In this document: one piece after another, positions 47,746-56,657 of the stretch
How positions within the stretch are numbered: the stretch's first letter is position 1
Layout of the letters: each line of letters starts with the position of its first letter
Assembly (NCBI GenBank): GCA_027717985.1
Contig: JALLOO010000004.1
Span: 1 to 62,586, forward strand
Source of the DNA: Patescibacteria group bacterium AH-259-L05
GTDB taxonomy: Bacteria > Patescibacteriota > Patescibacteriia > UBA2591 > UBA6264
Direction of reading: 5' to 3'
DNA: 62,586 nt
Notes under the pieces: generated by a model
What the model was told of the DNA's origin: nothing
What the model saw: only the letters and a program-made list of their open reading frames with translations
Databases searched by the model: none
Position numbers and translations under genes: made by a program

Positions 47746-49343
47746 CCTTTCTTTATTAAACTTACCCCGGTCATCTCAACTGCCTTTTCAATGCCCATTA
47801 TATCTAAAATCGTCGGCGCAACATCTGAGAGCGCGCGGCCTTTTCGCAATTTCAATCGCTTATGTTTGTTAATAAAGACAAAGGGCACAGGATTGGTAGT
47901 ATGGCTTGTTTCTATTTCATTAGTCTTTACATTAATCATTTGCTCAGCCCCACCATGATCAGCAGTAATCATACACACATATTTTTTCTTTTGCGCTACT
48001 CGTATCAAGCGCGCCACTATTGTATCAAGAAATTCTATACCTTTAATCGTGGCTTCTAAACTGCCCGTATGGGCAACCATATCAGCATTACAAAAGTTAA
48101 CACAAGCAAAATCAGGAGGGTCTTTTTTTATTTTTCCCAAAAGCGTACTGCAAATTTTTTCAGATCGCATCTCATACCGATAATCATAATGTGCTACTCT
48201 AGATGAACGAATTGCAATACGCTCTTCTCCAACAACTGGATGATCATACCCGCCATTGAAAAAAAACGTTACATGGGCATATTTTTCTGTTTCTGTAATG
48301 TAATATTGATCTAAACCGCCTAAAACCACGGGCAAGCTATTTTTAACTTCGCGTGAGGGATATGCCGTTCGCACATCATCAAGATCAGGGCCAAAATCAG
48401 TTAACGCAACAAAAAAAGTCTGGGGGAATTTTTTTCGCTTAAACGAATATGGATTTTTTTTATTAAAATCATGCTGAACAAATGCTTTGGCAAGCTCACG
48501 CGCACGATCTGAACGCAAATTCATAAATATGACCACATCATTATTATCAACCGTTGCGACGGGCTTATTATCTTTACCAACAACCACCGTAGGCGCTATA
48601 AACTCATCAGTTTCTTTCCGATTATATCCCATAACAATTGCTTCATGCACGCTTCCTGCCTTATGCCCTGCTCCTAATGTGAGAAGATCATATGTTTTTT
48701 CAATTCGCTCCCATGTTTTAGTCCGATCCATAGCATAAAACCGTCCACAGATACTGGCAATTTTTACCGCAATGTGATGGTTTAACCGTTTCTGGTTATT
48801 ACCCATCTGATCTTGAAACCGCTGTAAAATCTTAATTGCTCCATGCTGGGATGAATCTCTTCCATCCGTAAAAAGATGAAGATACACGGTATCAATATTT
48901 TGCTGATCTAAAAATTGAATCATAGCGCGCCAATGTTCTGGCGAAGAATGTGCACTGTTTTCCTCGGTAACTAATCCTATTAAATGGACTTTGGGATAGG
49001 TATGATTTTTTTTATCCAAATGACGTATTGCCTCATAAAAAATTGGATTTTTAAAAAACGTGCCGTCTTTAATACTGTCTGAAATATAGACCGCATCATC
49101 TTTTACCACTCTGCCGGCTCCTAAATTAAGATGTCCTGCTTCAGAATTGCCTACTTGATTTTTGGGTAAACCAACACATTCTCCATGAGCGCACAACTGA
49201 GTGTATGGATACTTTTTAACCAAAGAGTCAAAAAAAGGAGTTTTTGCTGATGTGATTGCATTCCCCTTATTTGGCAGTGCAATGCCCCAGCCGTCGAGTA
49301 TTACTAATAAGACTTTAGTTTTGATATTTGGTTTATCGGACAT
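47742..49343 (-). CDS. gpmI: 2,3-BPG-independent phosphoglycerate mutase (copy 2, divergent)
   Basis: LVILDGWGIAL, GNSEAGHLNLGAGR, LFTDGRDSSQHGA, ITADHGGAEQM. Confidence 0.93.
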   Translation of the reverse strand: MSDKPNIKTKVLLVILDGWGIALPNKGNAITSAKTPFFDSLVKKYPYTQLCAHGECVGLPKNQVGNSEAGHLNLGAGRVVKDDAVYISDSIKDGTFFKNPIFYEAIRHLDKKNHTYPKVHLIGLVTEENSAHSSPEHWRAMIQFLDQQNIDTVYLHLFTDGRDSSQHGAIKILQRFQDQMGNNQKRLNHHIAVKIASICGRFYAMDRTKTWERIEKTYDLLTLGAGHKAGSVHEAIVMGYNRKETDEFIAPTVVVGKDNKPVATVDNNDVVIFMNLRSDRARELAKAFVQHDFNKKNPYSFKRKKFPQTFFVALTDFGPDLDDVRTAYPSREVKNSLPVVLGGLDQYYITETEKYAHVTFFFNGGYDHPVVGEERIAIRSSRVAHYDYRYEMRSEKICSTLLGKIKKDPPDFACVNFCNADMVAHTGSLEATIKGIEFLDTIVARLIRVAQKKKYVCMITADHGGAEQMINVKTNEIETSHTTNPVPFVFINKHKRLKLRKGRALSDVAPTILDIMGIEKAVEMTGVSLIKKG

Positions 49344-49375
49344 TTCATTAAAAATTAGGAATTGGGAATTAGAAA

Positions 49376-50635
49376 TTATTTTAATTCGTTCTCAATTTCC
49401 ATTAACCGGTTATATTTGGCAACGCGTTCTCCTCGATTGGGCGCCCCTGCTTTTATATAATCAGCGTCAACTGCAACAGCAAGATCGGCAATAAATGTAT
49501 CATTGGTCTCGCCTGAACGATGCGAAATAACTACTTGGTAGTTATTGTCTTGGGCCATATCAATACATTTCATGGTCTCGGTAAGCGTACCAATTTGATT
49601 TACCTTTACCAAAATTGCATTTGCCGCATGTGATGTAATGCCCTTTTCAAGCCTTTCAACATTGGTGGCTAACAGATCATCACCGACTACTAAAAACTTC
49701 TCATTCAATGTTGTTATTTTCTTTGTTAAGTTTGTCCACGCCTCCCAATCATCTTCTGCAAACGGATCTTCAATCAATGCTAAAGGATAACGCTTAAACC
49801 AGTGATAATACAGTTTTGCCATATCAGCACTGGAACTTCTTTTCCTTCCAAACATATAATACTTTTTTGTTTCATCATAAAACACTGATGCAGCTATGTC
49901 TAAACCAAAAAATATTTCATCTCCTAAGCTATGTTTTGAAAACTCTGAAATACTAACCAATAAATCAAATACTTTTTTTGTATTTTTTAATTTTGGCGCA
50001 AATCCACCTTCATCGCCAACCGCAAAGGTCAACCCTCTTTTTTCCAATACCTCGCGCAATGCAGAAAAGACTTCTACGCCTGTTTGTACTTTTTGACCAA
50101 AACTATCGCCTTTCATAGGGATAATCATAAATTCTTGAATATCAAGACCTGAATCAGAATGCTTACCGCCATTGATCACATTAAACAAAGGCGTAGGCAA
50201 ACGATATGACGTAGAGGGAATATCATACGCCTGGCGAATGTACTTATATAAAGGTAGGCCTTGAGATCGCGCTGCTGCCCGTGCTAATGCTAATGATACT
50301 GCTAAAATCGCATTGGCGCCTAATCGCGACTTATTATTCGTGCCATCTAAAGCAATCATTATGTTATCAACATCTTGCGGATTTGCTTCTTTGCCAAGGA
50401 TGGCGGGCGCAATAATTTCAGTAATATTTTTTATGGCGCCTAACACGCCTTTACCATAGAACCGATTCGGGTCTTTATCACGCAACTCTAACGCTTCATA
50501 CTTGCCCGTTGAAGCGCCAGAGGGAACGGCGGCCTTCGCGCTTATCCCGTTATCTAACATTACGTTTGCCTCCACGGTTGGATTACCACGCGAGTCTAAA
50601 ATTTCTCGTGCAAAAACTTGTTTTATTTTCGCCAT
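49376..50635 (-). CDS. eno: Enolase
   Basis: AREILDSRGNPTVEANV, GDEGGFAPKL, LIEDPFAEDDWEAW, SHRSGETNDTFIADLAVA. Confidence 0.97.
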   Translation of the reverse strand: MAKIKQVFAREILDSRGNPTVEANVMLDNGISAKAAVPSGASTGKYEALELRDKDPNRFYGKGVLGAIKNITEIIAPAILGKEANPQDVDNIMIALDGTNNKSRLGANAILAVSLALARAAARSQGLPLYKYIRQAYDIPSTSYRLPTPLFNVINGGKHSDSGLDIQEFMIIPMKGDSFGQKVQTGVEVFSALREVLEKRGLTFAVGDEGGFAPKLKNTKKVFDLLVSISEFSKHSLGDEIFFGLDIAASVFYDETKKYYMFGRKRSSSADMAKLYYHWFKRYPLALIEDPFAEDDWEAWTNLTKKITTLNEKFLVVGDDLLATNVERLEKGITSHAANAILVKVNQIGTLTETMKCIDMAQDNNYQVVISHRSGETNDTFIADLAVAVDADYIKAGAPNRGERVAKYNRLMEIENELK

Positions 50636-50679
50636 ATGTTTTAAAATTAAATTGATTAGTCAAAATTTCCGTTCCCCTT

Positions 50680-50800
50680 TGTCATTCCGCGCTTTCTTTC
50701 TTTGTCATTCCTACAACTTTCTTTTTTTGTCATTCCGCGATTCACGCGGAAAGACAAGAGGGCCCGGAAAGACAAGAGGGTGCGGAATGACAGGAGAATG
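50680..50800. repeat. Degenerate TGTCATTCCGCG / CGCGGAATGACA palindromic repeat cluster
   Basis: Three TGTCATTCC units and three facing (G)GGAAWGACAAGAGG units. Confidence 0.8.
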
Positions 50801-50845
50801 ATAGGATACAAATCTGTATACTATCATTGTATAAAATTTTATCTT

Positions 50846-51541
50846 TTATGCCAAGTTGCTTAAATACAGACGAAACAAAAACAAAACATCCTTTTTAAGA
50901 TGCTTTTTTGCCCATATCTTCTGCTTTGCATCAAGCAATTCGCCCATACCAGCTAAAATATCGCGATCATCAAACTTCTTTAATACATCAATACACTCCT
51001 TTAAAAAGGATTTGAATGGCTTATTGACGCGGCCTTGCACCAGCTCTTTATTAATTGGCCAATTCTTTTCAAGAAAAAACCAGATATCATAAATATCACG
51101 ATTGCTTCTGCCAAGTCTTTCATACATAGCAACCAACTTATTTGCGGACATATATTCTTTTTTCATCACCAGAATTGAGACTCCAAGGTGTGTTTTTAAT
51201 TCATATTGAGAGCCAAATGGTCTGCGATTAATTTCAATTTTAATATTTTGAGCCTTTTCTTCATACGAAAGCAGAAAAAATAGATTAAATCTTTTTTTTC
51301 TAGCATCTTTGATTTGCCCATACTTCTTAACAATTTGCTTCACTCTTAGAAAAACATATTCTTCTTTTGTTTCATCCAGTAAATCAAAGTCAAGATCAAT
51401 AGAAAAACGAGGCAAACCGTAAAATATATAAGCTGCTGTTCCACCCTTGAATCCTAAAAATGGCGATATAGTGGTATCATAATAAATATCTTTAAGGATT
51501 TTAAATAATATATTTTTATGTTTTGGTATGTTTAGCGCCAT
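50846..51541 (-). CDS. AbiEii-type nucleotidyltransferase toxin (second system)
   Basis: FLGFKGGTAAYIFYGLPRFSIDLDFDLL; GRSNRDIYDIWFFL. Confidence 0.85.
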   Translation of the reverse strand: MALNIPKHKNILFKILKDIYYDTTISPFLGFKGGTAAYIFYGLPRFSIDLDFDLLDETKEEYVFLRVKQIVKKYGQIKDARKKRFNLFFLLSYEEKAQNIKIEINRRPFGSQYELKTHLGVSILVMKKEYMSANKLVAMYERLGRSNRDIYDIWFFLEKNWPINKELVQGRVNKPFKSFLKECIDVLKKFDDRDILAGMGELLDAKQKIWAKKHLKKDVLFLFRLYLSNLA

Positions 51542-51545
51542 AAAA

Positions 51546-52130
51546 TTATTGATTAGATGTGAAATCTTGATAAATTTCTTTTACATCTTTAGCCATTCTT
51601 TTATTGTTGTATATGGGCAATATCTCAAAAACCTTATCCCAATTAAGAGGAGCTGCGTTATCAAAATAATACTGTTTATATAAATATAATGTATCTAAAA
51701 ACGCTCTTTCCTTAGAAGCCATTAAATACTCTCCTTCATTCTCTAATCCTGATTTATCTGTTAAAACAATGTCCTTTATTTTCCTAAAAGAATAAACCTG
51801 TCCATCGCAAGTTATTTCTCTGGTTAAATAAGAAGCAACGAAAATCTGACTGTAGTATTGGAACGTTATGCCTGCCTGCCCCAAAACAGTTTCAAAACTA
51901 ATATATGACGGGGTAAATATTCTTGTCGCTAATTCAAATCTATCATAATTTTTGTCCTTAGCGTAAAGACCTTTGCGAATACGATATAAATCTTTGTTTT
52001 TAGTATAATAATTAACCCTGACCATAGCAGTTTTTATGCCGGCATCTCTCCATAACAAAACAATATCTTTAAAAGAAAAGACTGTTTTTTTTGAGCGTAA
52101 AATTGTTGAAAGATAATCACCTTTCTTCAT
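51546..52130 (-). CDS. AbiEi-like antitoxin (second system)
   Basis: FELATRIFTPSYISFETVLGQAGITFQYYSQIFVASYLTREI; adjacent to AbiEii. Confidence 0.8.
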   Translation of the reverse strand: MKKGDYLSTILRSKKTVFSFKDIVLLWRDAGIKTAMVRVNYYTKNKDLYRIRKGLYAKDKNYDRFELATRIFTPSYISFETVLGQAGITFQYYSQIFVASYLTREITCDGQVYSFRKIKDIVLTDKSGLENEGEYLMASKERAFLDTLYLYKQYYFDNAAPLNWDKVFEILPIYNNKRMAKDVKEIYQDFTSNQ

Positions 52131-52250
52131 ATTTAGGACTGAACATTAGTTTAAACCTTATGTTTAGTTTACAAAACAAAAAATGGGTTGTCAACCCCTA
52201 TCTGTGGATAACTCCATACTGTTGACATCGGGTGTCAACCACGTTTATTA

Positions 52251-53723
52251 CTAATCTGTTTTCTTTACTAATGCATCGGTTAAAAGTTTGCTTTGATATT
52301 GATAGGCATGGCTTGCGGGCAGACGAACTTTTTTCATCAATACTACTTCCTGGGTAATTAACCGCAGCAGATGAAGGGTAAATAAATCTTTTTTCTTATA
52401 TAGTTTTTTATATAACGGGTGGTCAGCATTAATATAGACCATATTGCCAACGGATTCAACCTCTGGTCCATCTTCACCTAAATGCGCAATACCGCAGCTA
52501 ACCCCAAACTTTTTAATACGAATTCGTTTTACCACAGAAGGTCGGGGCATAACTTTTTTTTCCTCCTTCGCTCCTGACGGAGCTTCGGAGGATGCGTCTT
52601 TCTCTTCCTCTATTTTTTCTTGTTTTTTTTCTGGAGGGACTGCACTGCCAACTAAAGTACTGCCGGTTTGTTTTTTAAGTCTGGTAATGGCTCTGCCCGA
52701 AGGAAAAAGATCTGGATTTGCTACCAAGGCCTGACGAACCTTATCTAATGCCTCGCGCAATTGCCGGGACATCTTGGCTAAATTCTTAGCATCCTGTTCT
52801 TTCTTTATCTCTTTTAAAATTGTTCCCAATTGCGCGCGCATTACAGAATAAAACAGCTTATACTTGGGATCGTCATGGATAAAATCATTGCGTGAAGTTG
52901 TAATGGGCAAAAAATCTGCATTCACATTGCCCGTAATACGCCGGACAAGGGTTCGATATTTCTCATCTAACCCAAATAGCTCTTGTTTTATAAACACCTG
53001 TTTTACCCGACACCCAATGCCTGGCCGAGAAACTAACCCCGGCCGCGCAGCTACAATAATCTCGCCCTCAATTCCCCCATACATTGTCTTTATATTCACC
53101 CCAATACTTCGTCCAGGAATGTATTTAGTGACAATGCGCTTACCGTTCAAAAAGACTCCAAACCTTTTCGCATGCAATGGCGTGGCAATTTTTAAATATT
53201 TTTCAACTTCAGCAGGGCTAAATTTCTTTTTTAGTTTTTTCAGTATTACTTTGGTGCCACGGCGCTCAAGTGACGCGGCTCGGACACGAATAATAGGCAG
53301 CTCCCAACTCGCATCTCTTTTCCATAATTCTCTATCAAAAATAACTCTATACAACCACACGCCTTTGTGGCTCTCGACTATAAATTGATCAGCCGCTGCC
53401 AATGCGGCAAATTTGCCAATTCCAAACTGACCAATTCGTTTTCTGCCAAATCGAGGCGAAACACTGCGAATCTTTTTTTCTTCTGATCCAACCGTAAAAA
53501 ATTGCCCTAACTGCCTTGCATCCATACCCGTACCATTATCCTCAACTGTAATTTTATTTGGTGTGACGGTTACATATACGTGTGTCGCATCAGCATCGTA
53601 CGCGTTATTCACTAATTCTCTAATCAGCTCAATACTTTCCACATACATTCTCTCACCCAAGGTTAACAAATGCGACTTATCAACCGTCACCGTAATAGTT
53701 TTAGGTTGTTTCGTACGTGTCAT
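52251..53723 (-). CDS. GHKL (Hsp90/MORC-like) ATPase of unknown function
   Basis: IRELVNNAYDADATHVYVTV, VEDNGTGMDARQL, RKRIGQFGIGKFAALAAAD. Confidence 0.82.
   Translation of the reverse strand: MTRTKQPKTITVTVDKSHLLTLGERMYVESIELIRELVNNAYDADATHVYVTVTPNKITVEDNGTGMDARQLGQFFTVGSEEKKIRSVSPRFGRKRIGQFGIGKFAALAAADQFIVESHKGVWLYRVIFDRELWKRDASWELPIIRVRAASLERRGTKVILKKLKKKFSPAEVEKYLKIATPLHAKRFGVFLNGKRIVTKYIPGRSIGVNIKTMYGGIEGEIIVAARPGLVSRPGIGCRVKQVFIKQELFGLDEKYRTLVRRITGNVNADFLPITTSRNDFIHDDPKYKLFYSVMRAQLGTILKEIKKEQDAKNLAKMSRQLREALDKVRQALVANPDLFPSGRAITRLKKQTGSTLVGSAVPPEKKQEKIEEEKDASSEAPSGAKEEKKVMPRPSVVKRIRIKKFGVSCGIAHLGEDGPEVESVGNMVYINADHPLYKKLYKKKDLFTLHLLRLITQEVVLMKKVRLPASHAYQYQSKLLTDALVKKTD
52561..52592. 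repeat. Palindromic element in frame within the GHKL ATPase gene
   Basis: TCCTCCTTCGCTCCTGACGGAGCTTCGGAGGA. Confidence 0.8.
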
Positions 53724-53898
53724 AATTTATGCTGTCATATACTTTTTTTAAAATAGACAGCCGTAATCGGCTGCTCTTTTCTTTTTCAAATTCTTTTAAA
53801 ATAATTGATTCTTTATTTTTCCATCGATTATCCCAACCCCTTTTATGCGGCTTACATAAAGCACAACTATACCTTTTATTTTTTAACCTCTTTCTCAT
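53701..53898 (-). CDS. Small CxxC protein, hypothetical
   Basis: NKRYSCALCKPHKRGWDNRWKNKE. Confidence 0.5.
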   Translation of the reverse strand: MRKRLKNKRYSCALCKPHKRGWDNRWKNKESIILKEFEKEKSSRLRLSILKKVYDSINYDTYETT

Positions 53899-54213
53899 AA
53901 TGGCATTATACTATATTTTATAAAAATTGCAATGCTATTTGTATTACATTTGTATACGATTGTATAAAATTTGTATACAAACTTTTATTTTATCAAATGG
54001 ATAACTTATTAAATATGTCCTATAATTTAGCTATAACTAAATTATAATACATATTAGACCTTAAAAGCAATTCTTCCCCCATAAATAAAAAGATATATGT
54101 CTCTTACTATCCGCCTCTTATTATGGTACTATATTTATACCCCTCTCTCATTACCATAATATAAAATATATGATCTCTCTTAAATTAAAAGTAACAAAAA
54201 ATAATAAACTATT

Positions 54214-54774
54214 ATGATCTCTTCATCTTCAAAAAGGACATATCTCATTATTGATTTGGAGGCAACGTGTTGGGAAAATCCTCAAAATAGAAAAAATATG
54301 GAAATAATTGAAATAGGAGCTGTTCTTGTTAATAATAATTACCAAATCATTGAAGAATATCAAACGTTTATAAAACCACTAAAAAATCCTGTCCTGTCTA
54401 AATTCTGTAAAGACTTAACTAATATTTGTCAAAAAGATATTGACAATGCCAGAATGTTTCCCATTGCTTTTAAAAAATTTATCCAATGGGCGGAAAAAAC
54501 AGCAAAGCAAAATATCGTCAATATCATTTTCTGTTCTTGGGGATATTATGACAAAAAACAAATACTACAAGATTGCGAACTGCACAATATTGAATATCCA
54601 TTTTCAACCCACTATAGTTTAAAACACAAATTCGCTGAAATAAAAAAAAGAAAACCGGTAGGAATGAAAAAAGCGCTCCGGCTATGCAACATTGATTTAA
54701 CAGGCGCTCACCATAGAGGCATTGACGATGCTAAAAATATCACAAAAATATTTATTAAAGAAAAAATTTTATAG
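54214..54774 (+). CDS. DEDDh 3'-5' exonuclease (ERI1/KapD-like)
   Basis: LIIDLEATCWE, IIEIGAVLV, CSWGYYDKKQI, HHRGIDDAKNI. Confidence 0.88.
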   Translation: MISSSSKRTYLIIDLEATCWENPQNRKNMEIIEIGAVLVNNNYQIIEEYQTFIKPLKNPVLSKFCKDLTNICQKDIDNARMFPIAFKKFIQWAEKTAKQNIVNIIFCSWGYYDKKQILQDCELHNIEYPFSTHYSLKHKFAEIKKRKPVGMKKALRLCNIDLTGAHHRGIDDAKNITKIFIKEKIL

Positions 54775-54805
54775 AGCCCTTAATTATTTTATCTTTCCGC
54801 GCCAA

Positions 54806-56005
54806 CTATTGTATCAAGGGCTTAATGCCGGGCAAGGATTTGCCAGATAAAAACGCCAACATGGCACCACCGCCGGTAGAAATGAAGACTCTACCTTCAT
54901 TTCTAACTCTAGACTGTAAACTATAAACTTTAAACTTACGTAGAGCTGATATTGTTTCTCCACCGCCAATAATAATTTTGGCTGTTTTATTTTTCAAAAT
55001 TTCCTGTGCTATTGCTTTTGTGCCTTTTCCAAATTTTTTATTTTCAAAATAGCCCATAGGCCCATTCCATACTATCATTTTTGCTTTGCTAATATATGGT
55101 GAAAATAACTTAATAGTTTCGGATCCGATATCCAATATTTCGGATTGTGTCGGGGATCGGGGCTCCGATTTTGTTTTGAAGTCAACAGGCAGTACAATTT
55201 TTTTATTTTGTAATAATTTTTTAGCTGTTTTAATCATTTTTGGTTCATAAACTGATTTCCCTATATTCACTCCTTGTGCTTTTAAAAAATTATTGGACAG
55301 GGCGCCGCCAACTAAAATATGGTCTGCAAATTTGCTTAAATTTTCTATAGCACCTATTTTAGTTGAAATCTTTACTCCGCCCATTATAACCACAAATGGA
55401 TGCTGTGGTTTTTGTAATACCTGTGACAGATTGTCAACTTCTTTTTCTAGTAAATATCCAGCATAGCTGGGTAAATACTTTGTAATCGCTGAAACTGACG
55501 CATGTTTGCGGTGTGAAACTGAAAACGCGTCATTAATATATATATCAGCCAAATCAGCTAACTGCTTTGCAAACTTTGGATCATTTTCTTCTTCTTGTGC
55601 ATAAAACCGTAGATTTTCTAGCAGCGCCACCTCGCCTGCTTTCATACTATCAACGGCCTGCTTAACTTTCTTACCAAGACAATCATTTATAAACCTCACT
55701 TTTATTTTTGGAAACCGAGTCTCCAAATTTCTATATATTAGCTTTAAGCTGTACTTTTCTACTCTTTCTCCTCTTGGTCTACCAAGATGACTGATTAAAA
55801 TCACTTTTGCGCCTCGTTCCACTAAATACTCAATCGTCGGCAGTGCAAACCGAATACGGCAATCGTCAACTACTTTTAAACAGGTCCGACCTCTTATTTT
55901 TAAAATACGAGGTCGGACATCCTCAAGCGGACAATTAAAATCAACCCGGACTAATACTCTTCTATTTCTGAAATCTTTAATTTGTCGCAATGTTTTCAAC
56001 TTCAT
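54806..56005 (-). CDS. pgk: Phosphoglycerate kinase with in-frame repeat insertions
   Basis: RVLVRVDFNCPLE, VILISHLGRPRGE, VVIMGGVKISTKIG, MIVWNGPMGYFE, IIGGGETI. Confidence 0.95.
   Translation of the reverse strand: MKLKTLRQIKDFRNRRVLVRVDFNCPLEDVRPRILKIRGRTCLKVVDDCRIRFALPTIEYLVERGAKVILISHLGRPRGERVEKYSLKLIYRNLETRFPKIKVRFINDCLGKKVKQAVDSMKAGEVALLENLRFYAQEEENDPKFAKQLADLADIYINDAFSVSHRKHASVSAITKYLPSYAGYLLEKEVDNLSQVLQKPQHPFVVIMGGVKISTKIGAIENLSKFADHILVGGALSNNFLKAQGVNIGKSVYEPKMIKTAKKLLQNKKIVLPVDFKTKSEPRSPTQSEILDIGSETIKLFSPYISKAKMIVWNGPMGYFENKKFGKGTKAIAQEILKNKTAKIIIGGGETISALRKFKVYSLQSRVRNEGRVFISTGGGAMLAFLSGKSLPGIKPLIQ
55150..55173. repeat. Repeat element copy within pgk
   Basis: TCGGGGATCGGGGCTCCGATTTTG, 22/24 identical to 57434-57457. 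Confidence 0.75.
55884..55918. repeat. 35 bp near-perfect palindrome within pgk
   Basis: GTCCGACCTCTTATTTTTAAAATACGAGGTCGGAC. Confidence 0.85.
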
Positions 56006-56117
56006 GTTTTACTGTTTTAATTCTATTTGGACTCCCGTCCAAAGGAAATCGGGATGACAAGTGGTGAGGTGCGGGGTGACCAGGAGAGTAAAGAAGTCGG
56101 GATGACAAAGGGAGAAT

Positions 56118-56225
56118 CTATGGGCAGTTGCCTGATTTTTTAAATCCAGCTGCGATCGCTTCTTGTTCCGTACAAAAATATTGCTCTCCTTTTTGTATCA
56201 ATTTTTTAATTTTATTTTCGCTCAT
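56118..56225 (-). pseudogene. 35-codon chimeric remnant: AlbA_2 N-terminus fused to nuclease C-terminus
   Basis: MSENKIKKLIQKGE|QYFCTEQEAIAAGFKKSGNCP*; compare MSKNKIKKLIEKGES (59111) and KGEQYFCTEQEAIAAGFKKSGNCP (59389). Confidence 0.75.
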
Positions 56226-56341
56226 TTTATTACTGTCAGAGATTAGTCCTTTAACTGCTTATTACTCCATTAGTATATCGAAAATAAACAAAAAAGACAG
56301 GTTAGGGCCTGATCTCCTCACGTCTTCCTTGTTATTCCTCT

Positions 56342-56656
56342 TTAGGACATGCGCCTCCGGCACATAAAAAACTCTTTTTGTATTCTTGCTTTTGTTGTAC
56401 TGACACGATTGATAAACATTTGTAAAAAGGGTTTTATATTTTTGAGCTGAACCTTAACTCCTTTTTTCTTAAATTTGTTTAATCCATTTAAAAATTCATC
56501 AATAAAGCTCCGCGAAAAAAAATCTACACCAGAAAAATCAATAACAATATGCCTTGCGCCGTCTTGTTTAATTTTTCTGTTAATGCGCTGAAACAATTTT
56601 TGCGCATCAGATCGAAAGATGAGTTGTTTTTTTGTAAAATGAATTGAACTTGTCAT
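56342..56656 (-). CDS. STAS-like (DUF4325-type) protein
   Basis: DGARHIVIDFSGVDFFSRSFIDEFLNGLNKFKKKGVKVQLKN. Confidence 0.7.
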   Translation of the reverse strand: MTSSIHFTKKQLIFRSDAQKLFQRINRKIKQDGARHIVIDFSGVDFFSRSFIDEFLNGLNKFKKKGVKVQLKNIKPFLQMFINRVSTTKARIQKEFFMCRRRMS

Positions 56657-56657
56657 A

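Noticed and set aside
52864-53388. 174 aa plus-strand ORF
   Set aside because: Antisense to the GHKL ATPase gene; likely spurious.
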